Shown: positions 8,943 through 19,221, numbered from the stretch's first letter. The stretch is 64,000 nucleotides of DNA from Methylobacterium oryzihabitans (GCF_004004555.2 NZ_SACP01000007.1:62001-126000); one strand, 5' to 3'. The notes: generated from the letters alone by a model not told the origin. A program made the numbers and translations.

Positions 8943-10844
8943 ATGGCCCTGTCCAACCGCAAGCCCGGCGAGAAGCGCGAACCCGTCGCGGAGCCGCTGA
9001 AGCGTTCGGTCGCCGGCACCCTGCGGGCGATCGCCCGCAAGGCCGAGATCGAGGTCAGCTTCGCCTCCGACCGTCCGGTCCTCACCGGCGACAAGGCCCG
9101 CTTGCCCGAGCCGCCGCGCAAGCTGTCGGCCCACGACGTCGCGATCCTGCGCGGCCACGCCGATTCGATGGCCCTGCGCCTCGCCTGCCACGACGGCGCG
9201 GTGCATCGCCGCCTCGCGCCCGAGAGCGCGGCGGCGCGGGCGGTGTTCGATGCCGTCGAGCAGGCCCGGGTTGAGGCGATCGGCTCGCGCCGGATGGCCG
9301 GGGTCGCCGGCAACCTCACGGCGATGCTGGAGGACCGCTACCACCGCGGCGGCAAGTACGAGGAGATCACCGACCGCGCCGACGCGCCGATGGAGGACGC
9401 GGTCGCCCTGATGGTGCGCGAGCGCCTGACCGGCCAGCAGCCGCCCGAGGCGGCGCGGCGCATCGTCGGCCTGTGGCGCGACTTCATCGAGGAGCGGGCC
9501 GGCCCCAACCTCGACGGGCTGATCGGCAACATCGAGAACCAGCGCGCCTTCGCCCGCTCGGTGCGCGACCTGCTGTCGTCCCTCGACATGGCCGACGAGG
9601 CCCCCCTCGACCCGGACGACGACGAGAACGACGACGAGACCGAGTCGCAGGACGAGCAGCAGCAATCCGGCGAGGGCGAGGCCGAGGAGCAGAGCCAGGG
9701 CGACCGCGCCGAGGTCGAGGTCTCGGACGATTCCGCCGACGAGCTGGAGGAGGGCGCGACCGAGGCCGCCGACGCGCCCTCGGGCGAGTTGCCGGACGAG
9801 GCCGACGAGGCCGATTCCGAGGACGCCTCGGAATCCTGGCGCCCGCCGAGCCCGCGCACCAACGAGCCGCGCGGCCCGGACTACAAGGTGTTCACCGGCC
9901 GCTTCGACGAGGTGATCCACGCCGAGGATCTCTGCGACGCCGAGGAACTGACCCGGCTGCGCACCTATCTCGACAAGCAGCTCGCCCATCTCCAGGGTGT
10001 CGTCGGACGGCTCGCCAACCGGCTCCAGCGCCGGCTGCTGGCACAGCAGAACCGCGCCTGGGACTTCGACCTCGAGGAGGGCCAGCTCGACCCGGCCCGG
10101 CTCGTGCGGGTGGTGATCGACCCGCACCAGCCGCTGTCGTTCAAGCAGGAGAAGGACACCAACTTCCGCGACACGGTGGTCACGCTGCTGCTCGACAATT
10201 CGGGCTCGATGCGCGGCCGGCCGATCACCGTGGCGGCGACCTGCGCCGACATCCTCGCCCGCACCCTGGAGCGCTGCGGCGTGAAGGTCGAGATCCTCGG
10301 CTTCACCACTCGGGCCTGGAAGGGCGGGCAATCGCGGGAATCCTGGCTGCAATCCGGCAAGCCGCAGCTCCCGGGTCGGCTCAACGACCTGCGCCACATC
10401 GTCTACAAGTCCGCCGACGCGCCGTGGCGGCGGGCGCGCAAGAATCTCGGCCTGATGATGCGCGAGGGCCTGCTCAAGGAGAACATCGACGGCGAGGCGC
10501 TGGACTGGGCGCACAAGCGCCTGCTCGGCCGCCCCGAGCAGCGCCGCATCCTGATGGTGATCTCGGACGGCGCGCCGGTCGATGACTCGACCCTGTCGGT
10601 CAACCCCGGCAACTACCTCGAGCGCCATCTGCGCTACGTCATCGAGGAGATCGAGACCCGCTCGCCGGTCGAGTTGCTCGCCATCGGCATCGGCCACGAC
10701 GTCACCCGCTACTACCGCCGCGCCGTCACCATCGTGGACGCGGAGGAACTCGGCGGGGTGATGACCGAGAAGCTCGCCGAGCTGTTCGAGGAGAACAGCA
10801 CCCCGGCGCCGCGGCAGGCGATGCGGGCCGGAGGGCGGCGGTAA
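8943..10844 (+). CDS. cobT: Cobaltochelatase subunit CobT
   Basis: Partner of CobS in the aerobic cobaltochelatase; CobS and CobT form the ring complex that drives CobN. The 633-residue product has the expected three parts: an N-terminal alpha-helical region, a very acidic linker at about residues 218-300 rich in D, E, Q and S, and a C-terminal von Willebrand A domain. The VWA metal site is visible as [11 protein letters not shown] at about residues 415-425 (D-x-S-x-S), with [11 protein letters not shown] and [17 protein letters not shown] further on. It converges with the YejB-like gene, leaving three bases between the stops. Confidence 0.96.
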   Translation: MALSNRKPGEKREPVAEPLKRSVAGTLRAIARKAEIEVSFASDRPVLTGDKARLPEPPRKLSAHDVAILRGHADSMALRLACHDGAVHRRLAPESAAARAVFDAVEQARVEAIGSRRMAGVAGNLTAMLEDRYHRGGKYEEITDRADAPMEDAVALMVRERLTGQQPPEAARRIVGLWRDFIEERAGPNLDGLIGNIENQRAFARSVRDLLSSLDMADEAPLDPDDDENDDETESQDEQQQSGEGEAEEQSQGDRAEVEVSDDSADELEEGATEAADAPSGELPDEADEADSEDASESWRPPSPRTNEPRGPDYKVFTGRFDEVIHAEDLCDAEELTRLRTYLDKQLAHLQGVVGRLANRLQRRLLAQQNRAWDFDLEEGQLDPARLVRVVIDPHQPLSFKQEKDTNFRDTVVTLLLDNSGSMRGRPITVAATCADILARTLERCGVKVEILGFTTRAWKGGQSRESWLQSGKPQLPGRLNDLRHIVYKSADAPWRRARKNLGLMMREGLLKENIDGEALDWAHKRLLGRPEQRRILMVISDGAPVDDSTLSVNPGNYLERHLRYVIEEIETRSPVELLAIGIGHDVTRYYRRAVTIVDAEELGGVMTEKLAELFEENSTPAPRQAMRAGGRR

Positions 10845-10847
10845 TCC

Positions 10848-11957
10848 TCACGCGGCCCGCGTCTCGAAGTCGATACGCGGGTCGATCCAGCTATAGGTCA
10901 GGTCGGAGATGAGGTTCACCACCAGCCCGACCAGCGAGAAGATGTAGAGGTTGGCGAACACCACCGGGTAGTCGCGGTTGACGATCGACTCGAACGACAG
11001 CAGGCCGAGGCCGTCGAGGGAAAAGATCGTCTCGATCAGCAGCGCGCCGGAGAAGAACGCGCCGATGAAGGCGCCGGGAAAGCCCGCGACGACGATCAGC
11101 ATCGCGTTGCGGAAGACGTGTCCGTAGAGCACCTGCCGCTCCGACAGCCCCTTCATCCGGGCGGTCAGCACGTATTGCCGCCGGATCTCGTCGAGAAACG
11201 AGTTCTTGGTCAGCAGCGTCGCGGTCGCGAAGGCGCCGAGCGCCATCGCGGTGATCGGCAGGGTGATGTGCCAGAGGTAGTCGGTCACCTTGTGCCAGGT
11301 CGAGAACTGCGACCAGCCCTCGCTGGTCAGGCCGCGCAGCGGGAAGACCTGGAAGAACGAGCCGCCGGCGAACAGCACGATCAGCAGGATCGCGAACAGG
11401 AAGCCCGGGATCGCATAGCCGACGATGACCACCGCCGAGGTCCAGACGTCGAAGGCCGAACCGTCGCGCACCGCCTTGCGGATCCCGAGCGGGATCGAGA
11501 TCGCGTAGGACAGCAGCGTCATCCACAGGCCGAGCGTGATCGACACCGGCAGCTTCTCGCCGATCAGCTGCAGCACCGAGACATCGCGAAAGTAGCTCTT
11601 GCCGAAGTCGAACCGGACGTAGTCCCACAGCATCTTCAGGAAGCGCTCGGGGGCCGGCTTGTCGAAGCCGTATTGCTGCTCCAGGCGCTGGATGAAGGCC
11701 GGGTCGAGCCCCTGGGCGCCGCGGTAGCGGGATTGGCTCTCCCCTCCCCCGCCGCGGGAGGCGGCGGCGGACCCGCCGAGGTCGCCGCCTCCGCCGGTGA
11801 CCCGGGACATCGCCCCGGTATTCTGGCCCTGGAGCTGGGCCAGCACCCGCTCGACCGGGCCGCCGGGGGCGAACTGCACGATGACGAACGAGATCAGCAT
11901 GATCCCGAGCAGGGTCGGGATCATCAGCAGGATGCGGCGCAGGATGTAGGCGGCCAT
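10848..11957 (-). CDS. yejB: ABC transporter permease, YejB family
   Basis: Inner-membrane permease of a peptide/microcin C-type ABC importer. The 369-residue product begins [20 protein letters not shown] with the first membrane segment, followed by [17 protein letters not shown] Gly/Ser-rich periplasmic insert (about residues 55-80) precedes the remaining hydrophobic segments. The binding-protein-dependent permease region near residues 270-300 contains [20 protein letters not shown]. It is the last gene of a minus-strand trio with two YejA-like proteins. The second permease (YejE) and ATPase (YejF) that usually follow are absent; cobT comes next instead. The set may be completed elsewhere in the genome or be incomplete. 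Confidence 0.9.
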   Translation of the reverse strand: MAAYILRRILLMIPTLLGIMLISFVIVQFAPGGPVERVLAQLQGQNTGAMSRVTGGGGDLGGSAAASRGGGGESQSRYRGAQGLDPAFIQRLEQQYGFDKPAPERFLKMLWDYVRFDFGKSYFRDVSVLQLIGEKLPVSITLGLWMTLLSYAISIPLGIRKAVRDGSAFDVWTSAVVIVGYAIPGFLFAILLIVLFAGGSFFQVFPLRGLTSEGWSQFSTWHKVTDYLWHITLPITAMALGAFATATLLTKNSFLDEIRRQYVLTARMKGLSERQVLYGHVFRNAMLIVVAGFPGAFIGAFFSGALLIETIFSLDGLGLLSFESIVNRDYPVVFANLYIFSLVGLVVNLISDLTYSWIDPRIDFETRAA

Positions 11958-11966
11958 GGGGTCTCG

Positions 11967-13820
11967 TCAGTTCCGTCCGATCGTCCGGGCGCGCTCGGCG
12001 TCGCGCCACCAGAGGGCGGGCACGCCGAGGCCGTAGCGCGGCAGCTCCTTGGGCCGCCCATACACGTCCCAGGCCGCCAGCCGGTGCGTGCCGGAATACC
12101 ACATCGGCACCCAGGTGCGCCCGGCGCGCAGCAGCCGGTCGAGGGCGCGGCAGGCGACTGTGAGCTCGGCCCGGCTCGCCGCGCTGGCGACCCGGTCGAG
12201 CAGCGCGTCGGTCGCCGGGTCGGCGAGGCCGCAGAGGTTCTGCGAGCCCGGCGTGGCGGCGGCGCGGCTGCCATAGACCTCGCGCAGACCCGCCCCCGGC
12301 GTCACCGAGCCGCCGAAACGGGCCGCGACCACGTCGAAGTCGAACTCCTTGAGCCGCGACTGGTACTGCGCCGCGTCGATGAGGCGCGAACTCGCCCGGA
12401 TGCCGAGCAGGCCGAGATTCTTGATGAAGGACTGGACGTGGGGCTGGAACGACGGCGTCGCGTCGAGGAACTCGAAGGCGAGCGGCTGGCCGCCCGGCAG
12501 CGTGAGCTGGCCGCCCTCGCGGGTGCAGCCGGCCTCGCGCAGCAGCGCGTCGGCCCGGCGCAGCAGCGCCCGGTCCTGGCCCGACCCGTCCGAGCGCGGC
12601 GGCGACCACGGCTCGCCGAACACCTCCGCCGGCACCTGCCCGCGCAGCGGCTCCAGCAGCGCCAGTTCCTCCGGCGAGGGCAGGCCGGTCGCCTTCAGGT
12701 CGGAGTTCTCGAAGAACGAGGCCGTGCGCGTGTAGGCGCCGTACATCAGGTTCTGGTTCGTCCACTCGAAGTCGAAGGCGAGCCCGATCGCCTCGCGGAT
12801 GCGGGGATCGCGGAACACCGGCCGGCGGGTGTTGAACCACCAGCCCTGCGTGCCCGAGGGCGTCGCGTCCGGCACCGTCTCGCGCTTGACCCGTCCCTCG
12901 CGGGCGGCCGGGAAGTCGTAGCCGGTGGCCCAGACCCGGGCGGTGAACTCCTCGCGCCACGTGAAGGCGCCGGCCTTGAACGCCTCGAACGCGACGTCGC
13001 GGTCGCGAAAATACTCGTAGCGGATCTCGTCGAAGTTGTTCTGGCCGACATTGACCGGCAGCTCGGCGGCCCAGTAGTCGCGCACCCGCTCGAAGGCGAT
13101 GAAGCGCCCGACCTCGAAGCGCGACACCTGATAGGCGCCGGAGCCGAGCGGCGGCTCCAGGGTCGAGGCCTCGAACTCGCGGGTGCGGTAATAGGCCTCG
13201 GAGAAGATCGGCAGCTCGGCGACGATCAGCGGCAGGTCGCGGCTGCGCCCGGGAGCGAAGCGCACGATCACCCGCTCGTCGCCGTCGGCCTCGGCGATGA
13301 CGACGTCGCGCAGCACCTGCGACAGGCGCGGATGGCCCTTCTCCTTCAGGATCCTGATCGAGAACGCGACGTCCCGGGCGGTGAGCCGGCTGCCGTCGTG
13401 GAAGCGCGCCTGCGGCCGCAGCGCGAAGGCGTAGGCGAGCCCGTCCGGGCTCGGGGTGACCGAGCGGGCGACGAGGCCGTAGAGCGCGTCGGGCTCGTCG
13501 AGCGCCCGCACCATCAGGCTGTCGAAGGTCTGGTCCATGCCGGCGGCGCCGTCGCCGCGCAGCACGTAGATGTTGAGGGTGTTGAACGTCTCGAACGCCT
13601 GATTGCCGGTGGTGGCGGCGATCTGGGTCGAGAACGAGCCGCCCTTGGGCGCCATCGGCTCGACGTAGTCGAAGCGCGGGAACGTCGCCGGGTATTTCAG
13701 CTCGCCGAAGCTGGAGAGGCCGTGGCGCTCCCCGGCCGGGACCTTGGCGCGGGCGGGGCGGGGCAGCGCCAGGGCGGCGGCGGCCCCGGCGAGCAGGGTG
13801 CGGCGGGTCGGGGCGCTCAT
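11967..13820 (-). CDS. Extracellular solute-binding protein family 5 (YejA-like), second copy
   Basis: Periplasmic binding protein that should deliver oligopeptides or similar compounds to the YejB permease. The 617-residue product starts MSAPTRRTLLAGAAAALALP, a signal sequence with twin arginines (possibly Tat) and an ARA cleavage site. The mature part has GLSSFGELKYPATFPRFDYV, DQTFDSLMVRALDEPDALYG and GAYQVSRFEVGRFIAFERV, as in YejA. ATG at 13820 was chosen because it gives the signal peptide; a longer frame upstream has no support. Its ATG overlaps the TGA of the preceding paralogue by four bases. It resembles its neighbour along the whole length, so a tandem duplication is likely. Confidence 0.9.
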   Translation of the reverse strand: MSAPTRRTLLAGAAAALALPRPARAKVPAGERHGLSSFGELKYPATFPRFDYVEPMAPKGGSFSTQIAATTGNQAFETFNTLNIYVLRGDGAAGMDQTFDSLMVRALDEPDALYGLVARSVTPSPDGLAYAFALRPQARFHDGSRLTARDVAFSIRILKEKGHPRLSQVLRDVVIAEADGDERVIVRFAPGRSRDLPLIVAELPIFSEAYYRTREFEASTLEPPLGSGAYQVSRFEVGRFIAFERVRDYWAAELPVNVGQNNFDEIRYEYFRDRDVAFEAFKAGAFTWREEFTARVWATGYDFPAAREGRVKRETVPDATPSGTQGWWFNTRRPVFRDPRIREAIGLAFDFEWTNQNLMYGAYTRTASFFENSDLKATGLPSPEELALLEPLRGQVPAEVFGEPWSPPRSDGSGQDRALLRRADALLREAGCTREGGQLTLPGGQPLAFEFLDATPSFQPHVQSFIKNLGLLGIRASSRLIDAAQYQSRLKEFDFDVVAARFGGSVTPGAGLREVYGSRAAATPGSQNLCGLADPATDALLDRVASAASRAELTVACRALDRLLRAGRTWVPMWYSGTHRLAAWDVYGRPKELPRYGLGVPALWWRDAERARTIGRN

Positions 13821-15670
13821 CGGGCGATCCCGGTCTTCGCCGCCAGCGCCTCGTCGGTCCACCACGTCGTCGGGAAACCGGAGCCGCCATAGGCCGGCAG
13901 GGTGGCGGGCCGGGCGAAGCGGTTCCACCGCAGGGTTCGGGTGACGCCCGAGCCCCATTGCGGCACGACGTAGTTGTGGGCGAGCAGCACCCGGTCGAGG
14001 GCGCGGGTGGCGGCGACGAGGCCGGGCCGGTCGGGGGCGTAGATCACCTTGTCGATCAGCGCGTCGATGCCTGGGTCCTTGATCCCCGCGAGGTTGCGCG
14101 AGCCCGGCCGGTCGGCGGCGGCCGAGCCCCAGAAGTCGCGTTGCTCGTTGCCCGGCGACAGCGACTCGCCCCAGGAATTGAGCGCCAGGGCGTCGAAGTC
14201 GAAGCCGCGCACGAGGTTCTGGTACTGCGCCGGGTCGACGACCCGCAGCGACACCCTGATGCCGATGCGCTCCAGGGCCGCCTTGTAGGGCAGCACCACC
14301 CGCTCGGCCGAGCCGTCGTAGCCGAGGAACTCGACCGAGAGCGGCTGGCCGCTCGCCTTCTCGACCATCTGGCCGCCGCGGATCTCGTAGCCCGCCGCCT
14401 GGAGCAGGCCGACCGCCTCGCGCAGGTTGGCGCGCACCGCCTCGGGGCCGCCGTTGACCGGGTTGCGGTAGGGCGCGGTGAACACGCTCGCCGGGATTTT
14501 GTCGCGGACGCTCTCCAGGATCGCCTTCTCCTGGCCCTCGGGCAGGCCGGACGAGGCCAGCTCGGTGCCGAAGAAGTACGAGTCGATCCGCTTGTAGAGG
14601 CCGTAGAACAGGGTGCGGTTCATCTCCTCGAAGTCGAAGGCGAGGTTGAAGGCCCGGCGCACCCGCTCGTCCGCGAATTTCGGACGGCGCAGGTTGAAGG
14701 TGAAGGCCTGCATCACGCCGCTGCTGGTCTGCGGGAATTCCTCCTTGACGATCCGGCCCTCGCGGACCGCCGGGAAGCCGTCATAGGCGGTGGCCCAGTT
14801 GCGGGCGATGTTCTCCGAGCGCCAGTCGAACTGGTCGGCCTTGAACGCCTCGATCAGCACCGTGGCGTCGCGAAAATACTCGGTGCGCAGGGTCGCGAAG
14901 TTGTAGCGGCCCTTGTTCACCGGGATGTCGCGGCCCCAGTAGTCGGGCACCCGCTCGTAGGTGACGCTGCGGCCTGCATCGAAGCGGGCGAGGCGGTAGG
15001 GGCCGGAGCCGAGGGGGATCTCGAGGCTGGTCTCGGTCGGGTTGCGGGTCCGTCCGCTGGCGTCCTTGCCGGTCCACCAGTGCCTGGGCAGGATCGGCAA
15101 CTGGCCGACGATCTGCGGCAACTCGCGGTTGCCGGCCTCGCTGAAGCTGAACCGGACCTCGCGGGGGCCCACCGCCTCGGCCTTGGTCACGTTGTGGTAG
15201 TAGAAGGCGTATTGCGGGCTGTTGGCCTTCAGCACCTCGAACGAGAACACCACGTCCTCGGCGGTGACCGGCCGGCCGTCGTGCCACGTGGCTTCCGGCC
15301 GCAGCCGGTAGGCGACGCCGCCGAGATCGGGCGCGACCTGCACCGCCTCGGCGAGCAGGCCGTAGGAGGTGAACGGTTCGTCGCCGGCCTCGGTCATCAG
15401 GGTATCGTAGATCAGCGGGATCTCGCCTTCGAGGTCGCCCTTCACCCCGGCGACCACGAGGTTGAAGTTGTCGAACGACCCCTGCGCCCCGAGCCGGAGC
15501 AGCCCGCCCTTCGGCGCGTCCGGGTTGGCGTAGTCGTAGTGTCGGAAGTCGGCCGGGTATTTCGGGGTACCGAGGAGCGACAGGCCGTGGCGCCAGCCGG
15601 TCTCCTGCGCGGGGACCGGCAGGGCGGCGAGGCACAGGAGGGCGAGCGCGGCGAGGGGGCGTGCGATCAC
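13817..15670 (-). CDS. Extracellular solute-binding protein family 5 (YejA-like), first copy
   Basis: Periplasmic binding protein of the same YejA-like importer. The GTG at 15670 gives a 617-residue product with a Sec signal peptide (VIARPLAALALLCLAALPVP, cleavage after AQ). The mature protein begins ETGWRHGLSLLGTPKYPADF and has FDNFNLVVAGVKGDLEGEIP and GPYRLARFDAGRSVTYERVP. The frame is open to 15847, but that extension is arginine/proline-rich and lacks family similarity. It is first in the minus-strand operon and overlaps the next gene by four bases. It is similar in layout to its neighbour, so the two may bind different ligands and share one permease. Confidence 0.9.
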   Translation of the reverse strand: MIARPLAALALLCLAALPVPAQETGWRHGLSLLGTPKYPADFRHYDYANPDAPKGGLLRLGAQGSFDNFNLVVAGVKGDLEGEIPLIYDTLMTEAGDEPFTSYGLLAEAVQVAPDLGGVAYRLRPEATWHDGRPVTAEDVVFSFEVLKANSPQYAFYYHNVTKAEAVGPREVRFSFSEAGNRELPQIVGQLPILPRHWWTGKDASGRTRNPTETSLEIPLGSGPYRLARFDAGRSVTYERVPDYWGRDIPVNKGRYNFATLRTEYFRDATVLIEAFKADQFDWRSENIARNWATAYDGFPAVREGRIVKEEFPQTSSGVMQAFTFNLRRPKFADERVRRAFNLAFDFEEMNRTLFYGLYKRIDSYFFGTELASSGLPEGQEKAILESVRDKIPASVFTAPYRNPVNGGPEAVRANLREAVGLLQAAGYEIRGGQMVEKASGQPLSVEFLGYDGSAERVVLPYKAALERIGIRVSLRVVDPAQYQNLVRGFDFDALALNSWGESLSPGNEQRDFWGSAAADRPGSRNLAGIKDPGIDALIDKVIYAPDRPGLVAATRALDRVLLAHNYVVPQWGSGVTRTLRWNRFARPATLPAYGGSGFPTTWWTDEALAAKTGIAR

Positions 15671-15819
15671 GCGGGGCGTTCTCCGGGAGGCCGGCGGCGC
15701 CGGCGGTGGGGCTCGCCCTGTTGTAGGTCGGGGACGGCCCGGACAGAACCCCTCCCCCGAATCCGCGACGGCATCGCGCGGGCGCCAGGATGGCTCGCGG
15801 GCAGGCTCTCCAAAGCGGA

Positions 15820-15843
15820 AAGCCCGGCCTTTCGGCCGGGCTT
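15820..15843 (-). terminator. Terminator of the outer-membrane protein gene
   Basis: AAGCCCGGCC at 15820-15829 pairs perfectly with GGCCGGGCTT at 15834-15843 around a four-base loop. Read on the minus strand, the hairpin is followed by a short pyrimidine-rich tract (CCGCTTTGG). It lies about 40 bases after the gene at 15885 and is a good Rho-independent terminator. Confidence 0.8.
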
Positions 15844-15884
15844 CCACGTGGTGCGATGAGGGATCCCGCTGAGGGAACCAGGTC

Positions 15885-16754
15885 CTACCAGGTGCCGAAC
15901 TTGTAGTTCAGGCCGGCGCGGACCACCGCGAACTCGGTGTCGCGGCGGGTCTGAGCCGCCTGGACCACGACGACGCCCGGGCTGGCGGTGTTGATCACCG
16001 CGCCGGCGTTGTTGACCGCGAACGCGCCGTTCAGGCTGTTGCCGCGATCGAGGTTCACGTACAGGCCTTCGACCTTCACCGTCACGGCCGACGACTTGAA
16101 GAAGTTCAGGAACGAGTCGGTGGGCAGGGCGTACTCGACGCCGCCGCCGACGGTCCAGCCGGTCTTGAAGTCGTCGGTCGAGGTGTTCGGCAGGCCGAAG
16201 TCGCGACCGCCGCCCGAGCCGTAGGCGAAACCGCCGGTGGCGTAGACGAGGGTGCGGTCCCAGGCGTAGCCGAGGCGGCCGCGCACGGTGCCGAAGAAGT
16301 CCAGGCCCGAGATGCCGGCCGGGTTGAACACCTGCTGGGCGGCCAGCGGGCCGGTGGCGCTGAAGCGGTTGCGGTCGCGGCCGAAATCGACGTACTGGGC
16401 GTCGGCCTCGAGGCCGACGACGATGCCCGAGCCCGGGGTGAACTGGTAGTTGTAGCCGATCTGACCGCCGCCGACGAAGCCGTCCGACGAGCGCTGGCTC
16501 GGGAAGGCGATGACGGTGGGGGCGGTGACGAGGCCGGTGGCCGGGCCGACGCCGACGATGGTGGCGCGGTTGTTGTCCTCGGTGGCGAAGCCGTAGCCCG
16601 CGTTGAAACCGGCGTAGAAGCCGGTCCAGGTGAACACCGGAACCGGCGTGAACACCGGCGGCGGCGCAGCGCGGCGCGGAAGGTCCGCCGCGAGGGCGGA
16701 GCCGGCGACGGCGACGCCCGCGAGGGCGGTGACGCTCTTGAGCAGCGACTTCAT
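15885..16754 (-). CDS. Outer-membrane beta-barrel protein (Omp25/Omp31-like)
   Basis: A 289-residue porin-like protein. The ATG at 16754 is preceded by GAGGACCAGG and gives a signal peptide, MKSLLKSVTALAGVAVAGSA, cleaved around ALAADLPRR. The mature protein opens with the alphaproteobacterial signature FTWTGFYAGFNAGYGF and continues with alternating strands (GGGQIGYNYQF, VVGLEADAQYVDF, VRGRLGYAWDRTLVYATGGF). It ends in VVRAGLNYKFGTW, a terminal beta-strand with a C-terminal aromatic residue as expected for BAM-dependent insertion. The gene is monocistronic with its own terminator. Its exact role (structural or diffusion pore) cannot be given. Confidence 0.92.
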   Translation of the reverse strand: MKSLLKSVTALAGVAVAGSALAADLPRRAAPPPVFTPVPVFTWTGFYAGFNAGYGFATEDNNRATIVGVGPATGLVTAPTVIAFPSQRSSDGFVGGGQIGYNYQFTPGSGIVVGLEADAQYVDFGRDRNRFSATGPLAAQQVFNPAGISGLDFFGTVRGRLGYAWDRTLVYATGGFAYGSGGGRDFGLPNTSTDDFKTGWTVGGGVEYALPTDSFLNFFKSSAVTVKVEGLYVNLDRGNSLNGAFAVNNAGAVINTASPGVVVVQAAQTRRDTEFAVVRAGLNYKFGTW

Positions 16755-17034
16755 GGATCCTGGTCCTCTCTCCGATGCCGTCGCGTCCGCGTCCGTTTCA
16801 GGATCTGCGGTGATGCGCGGCCCTGGCCTCGACATACCCCGGTAGCCGTTTGAAATCTGTGTCTTCGCGACAACGCTGGTCCTGGGACCGCGGCCTTGGC
16901 GGCGCTTGTTCGCGAGCACTCCCTTGGCTCCTGCGGGGTGAACGCGCCGCAATGGCCAAGGTTCACCAGACGACGAGATTTTTTTGAGGACGGCGCCGCC
17001 GGGGCCTTGCCACGGCGCGGCGCAGCCCCCGGTC
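16755..17034. promoter_or_regulatory. Upstream region of the outer-membrane protein gene
   Basis: About 280 bases that must contain the promoter of the gene at 16754. A run of seven T at about 16979 is visible, but I find no convincing consensus promoter and no gene. Confidence 0.3.
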
Positions 17035-17070
17035 ATACGATTTTCGGAACGGATCGTCCGACAATCGTAT
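17035..17070 (-). terminator. Hairpin at the end of the ABC-2 permease gene
   Basis: ATACGATT (17035-17042) pairs with AATCGTAT (17063-17070), continuing after a mismatch with TCGGA/TCCGA. The stem reaches the first base of the stop codon. There is no clear T-tract, so it may act as a terminator or as an mRNA-stabilising structure. Confidence 0.5.
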
Positions 17071-17843
17071 CAGAGGCGCTGGGTGACGAAGCGGGCGAGC
17101 GCGAGCCCCAACAGCAGGAAGGTTATGGAGAACGAGAACGAGTAGAACAGCGACGCATCGGCGCCGTAGCCGGAATAGAACGCACTCCGGAAGCCCATGA
17201 TGATGTTGGTCATCGGATTGTAGAGCATGGCGTTGTAGATGACCGGCGGCATGCCGTCCGGCGTGAAGAACACGCCGCTCATGCCGTACAGAAGGATCGT
17301 GAACAGCGCGAAGCCCATCGTGAACGGCGGGAAGAACGTCGAGATGTTGGCGCACAGCACGCCGGTCGAGATCCCGAACATCAGCGCGGTGAGAAACCCG
17401 AGGACTGCCCGGAACGTGTCCGGCGGCACGACGTCGATGCCGAGCGCCGCCATGATGAGGAAGACGACGCCGGCGCTCATGCAGGAGGACGCGATCTCGA
17501 CGCAGGCGCGGGCCAGGATGATGTCGAGATACTTGACCTGCGGGAACGACATCAGCGGCTTGGCCGAGGGCGTCGCCTCCATCACCTTGCGGGCCGCGTA
17601 CGTGAAGGTGACGAACGGAACCGCACCGGTCGCCACGAACAGGATCAGGCTGTCCCCGAGGGGCGCTGGCACGTGACGGATCGACATGAGCGTGAACAGG
17701 ACGCAGACGTGGGCCGACGGCCATCCGACCGCGATGGCGTAGCCCCACATGGTGCGGCCGAAGCGCGTGCGGATGTCGCGCAGGATCAGCGCGGACAGGA
17801 CGTGCAACTGGACGTCGAGGGCGGAATTCGTCTGGGTGGTCAT
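17070..17843 (-). CDS. ABC-2 type permease, polysaccharide export family
   Basis: Integral membrane subunit of the kind that exports capsular polysaccharide, O-antigen or other glycans. The 257-residue product has about six hydrophobic segments and the family N-terminus LHVLSALILRDIRTRFGRTM followed by WGYAIAVGWP. The C-terminal half has FFTPDGMPPVIYNAMLYNPM and TNIIMGFRSAFYSGY, typical of the KpsM/RfbA-like permeases. The required ATPase is not adjacent, and neither are glycosyltransferases or chain-length proteins, so the gene stands alone here. The partner is probably encoded elsewhere. Confidence 0.85.
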   Translation of the reverse strand: MTTQTNSALDVQLHVLSALILRDIRTRFGRTMWGYAIAVGWPSAHVCVLFTLMSIRHVPAPLGDSLILFVATGAVPFVTFTYAARKVMEATPSAKPLMSFPQVKYLDIILARACVEIASSCMSAGVVFLIMAALGIDVVPPDTFRAVLGFLTALMFGISTGVLCANISTFFPPFTMGFALFTILLYGMSGVFFTPDGMPPVIYNAMLYNPMTNIIMGFRSAFYSGYGADASLFYSFSFSITFLLLGLALARFVTQRL

Positions 17844-17985
17844 CGGTCTCGCTTCGATGCCCGGGGCGCCTCGCCGGGGCCCGCCTCGTCCGTGCCCGGA
17901 CGGCCCGACCCCGGAACCGGCCCGCCGGCCCGGCCTGCCCGACGCCCTTAGGAAGCCAATGCGGCCGGGGCAAGGCCGAAGCGGC

Positions 17986-19167
17986 TCACGCCCGGCGCAG
18001 CGCCACAGCGGCGACGAGGGCGGCGGTCAGCAGCGTGACGGCGACCGGGGTCGCCGTGCCGTCGCTCCAGGCGGCGACCGCGAGGGTGAACAGCGCGCCG
18101 AGCGCCATCTGCAGGAAGCCGTACAGGCTCGACGCCGCGCCGGCGGCGAAGGGATCGACGTTCATCAGCCCGGCCACCGCGTTGGGGCCGAGCAGCCCGA
18201 CGCCGACCGCGTAGAGGGCCAGGGGTGCGAGCAGGCTCGCCACCGACAGGTGGCCGGTCCGGTCGACGGCGAGCAGCAGGGCGGCGCCGGCGAGGCAGAG
18301 CAGGTTGCCCCAGCGGGCGGCCCGGCGGATCGGCACGCGGCCGGCCAGCCGTCCGGCCAGGGCCGAGCCGACGACCATCCCGGCGACCACCAGCAGGCAG
18401 TCGAGCCCGACCTCCTGCGGCGAGCGGCCGAGGCGCTCGACGAGCAGGAACGGCGCCACCGCCAGGAAGGCGTAGAGGCTGGTGCCCGCGCAGGCGCCGG
18501 CGACGACGTAGGCCCGGTAGGTCGGCACCTGCAGCAGGCGTCCGTACGCCGCCGCGATCGCCCCGACCCCGGGGAGCGCCACCGGCCGCCGGTTGGTCTC
18601 CGGCAGGGTGACCAGCACGAGGACGCCGAGGCCGCCGACCACCGCCGCGAGGGCGGCGAACACCGCCCGCCAGCCGAAGGCGTCGCCGATGAGGCCGCCG
18701 AGGGCCGGGGCGAGGGCCGGCGTCAGCGTCATCGCCATGGTGAGGATCGCGATCTTGCGGGTGGCGTCGAGGCTGGTCGAGACGTCCCGCACCATCGCCC
18801 GCCCGAGCACCAGCGAGCCGCAGGCCCCGAGCGACTGCAGCACCCGCGCGGCGACCAGGACGCCGATGCTCTGCGCGGGGATCGCGAGCAGCAGGCCGGC
18901 GAGGTAGAGGCCCAGCCCGACGATCAGGACCGGTCGGCGCCCGAACCGGTCCGAGACCGGGCCGTAGACCAGTTGCCCGCAGGCGAGGCCGACGAGGTAG
19001 AGCGTGATGGTGAGCTGCGCCGCCGCCGGCGAGGTCCCGAGTTCCGCCGCGGCGGCCGGCAGCGCCGGCACGAAGATGTGCAGCGCCACGGTCCCGGTCA
19101 TCGTGATCGCGACGAGGAGCGCGAGGGACGCGCGGCGCGGCGCCGGATCGGGAGAACTCGTCGTCAA
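17986..19167 (-). CDS. Bcr/CflA family MFS multidrug exporter
   Basis: Major facilitator transporter expected to export drugs such as bicyclomycin or chloramphenicol, or other small molecules, driven by protons. The 393-residue product has twelve predicted membrane segments. Family marks are HIFVPALPAAAAELGTSPAA near segment 1, the loop GPVSDRFGRRPVLIVGL between segments 2 and 3, and RVLQSLGACGSLVLGRAMVRD. The first in-frame start matching the family is a TTG at 19167 (TTG ACG ACG AGT); the ribosome-binding site is weak. It is a single gene downstream of maf-yacG on the same strand. The substrate is unknown. Confidence 0.88.
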   Translation of the reverse strand: MTTSSPDPAPRRASLALLVAITMTGTVALHIFVPALPAAAAELGTSPAAAQLTITLYLVGLACGQLVYGPVSDRFGRRPVLIVGLGLYLAGLLLAIPAQSIGVLVAARVLQSLGACGSLVLGRAMVRDVSTSLDATRKIAILTMAMTLTPALAPALGGLIGDAFGWRAVFAALAAVVGGLGVLVLVTLPETNRRPVALPGVGAIAAAYGRLLQVPTYRAYVVAGACAGTSLYAFLAVAPFLLVERLGRSPQEVGLDCLLVVAGMVVGSALAGRLAGRVPIRRAARWGNLLCLAGAALLLAVDRTGHLSVASLLAPLALYAVGVGLLGPNAVAGLMNVDPFAAGAASSLYGFLQMALGALFTLAVAAWSDGTATPVAVTLLTAALVAAVALRRA

Positions 19168-19221
19168 GGCGGGTCCCGGCAGGAGGAGGATCCGTTCTTA
19201 AGGCCGGGGCCGGGGGTTGAG

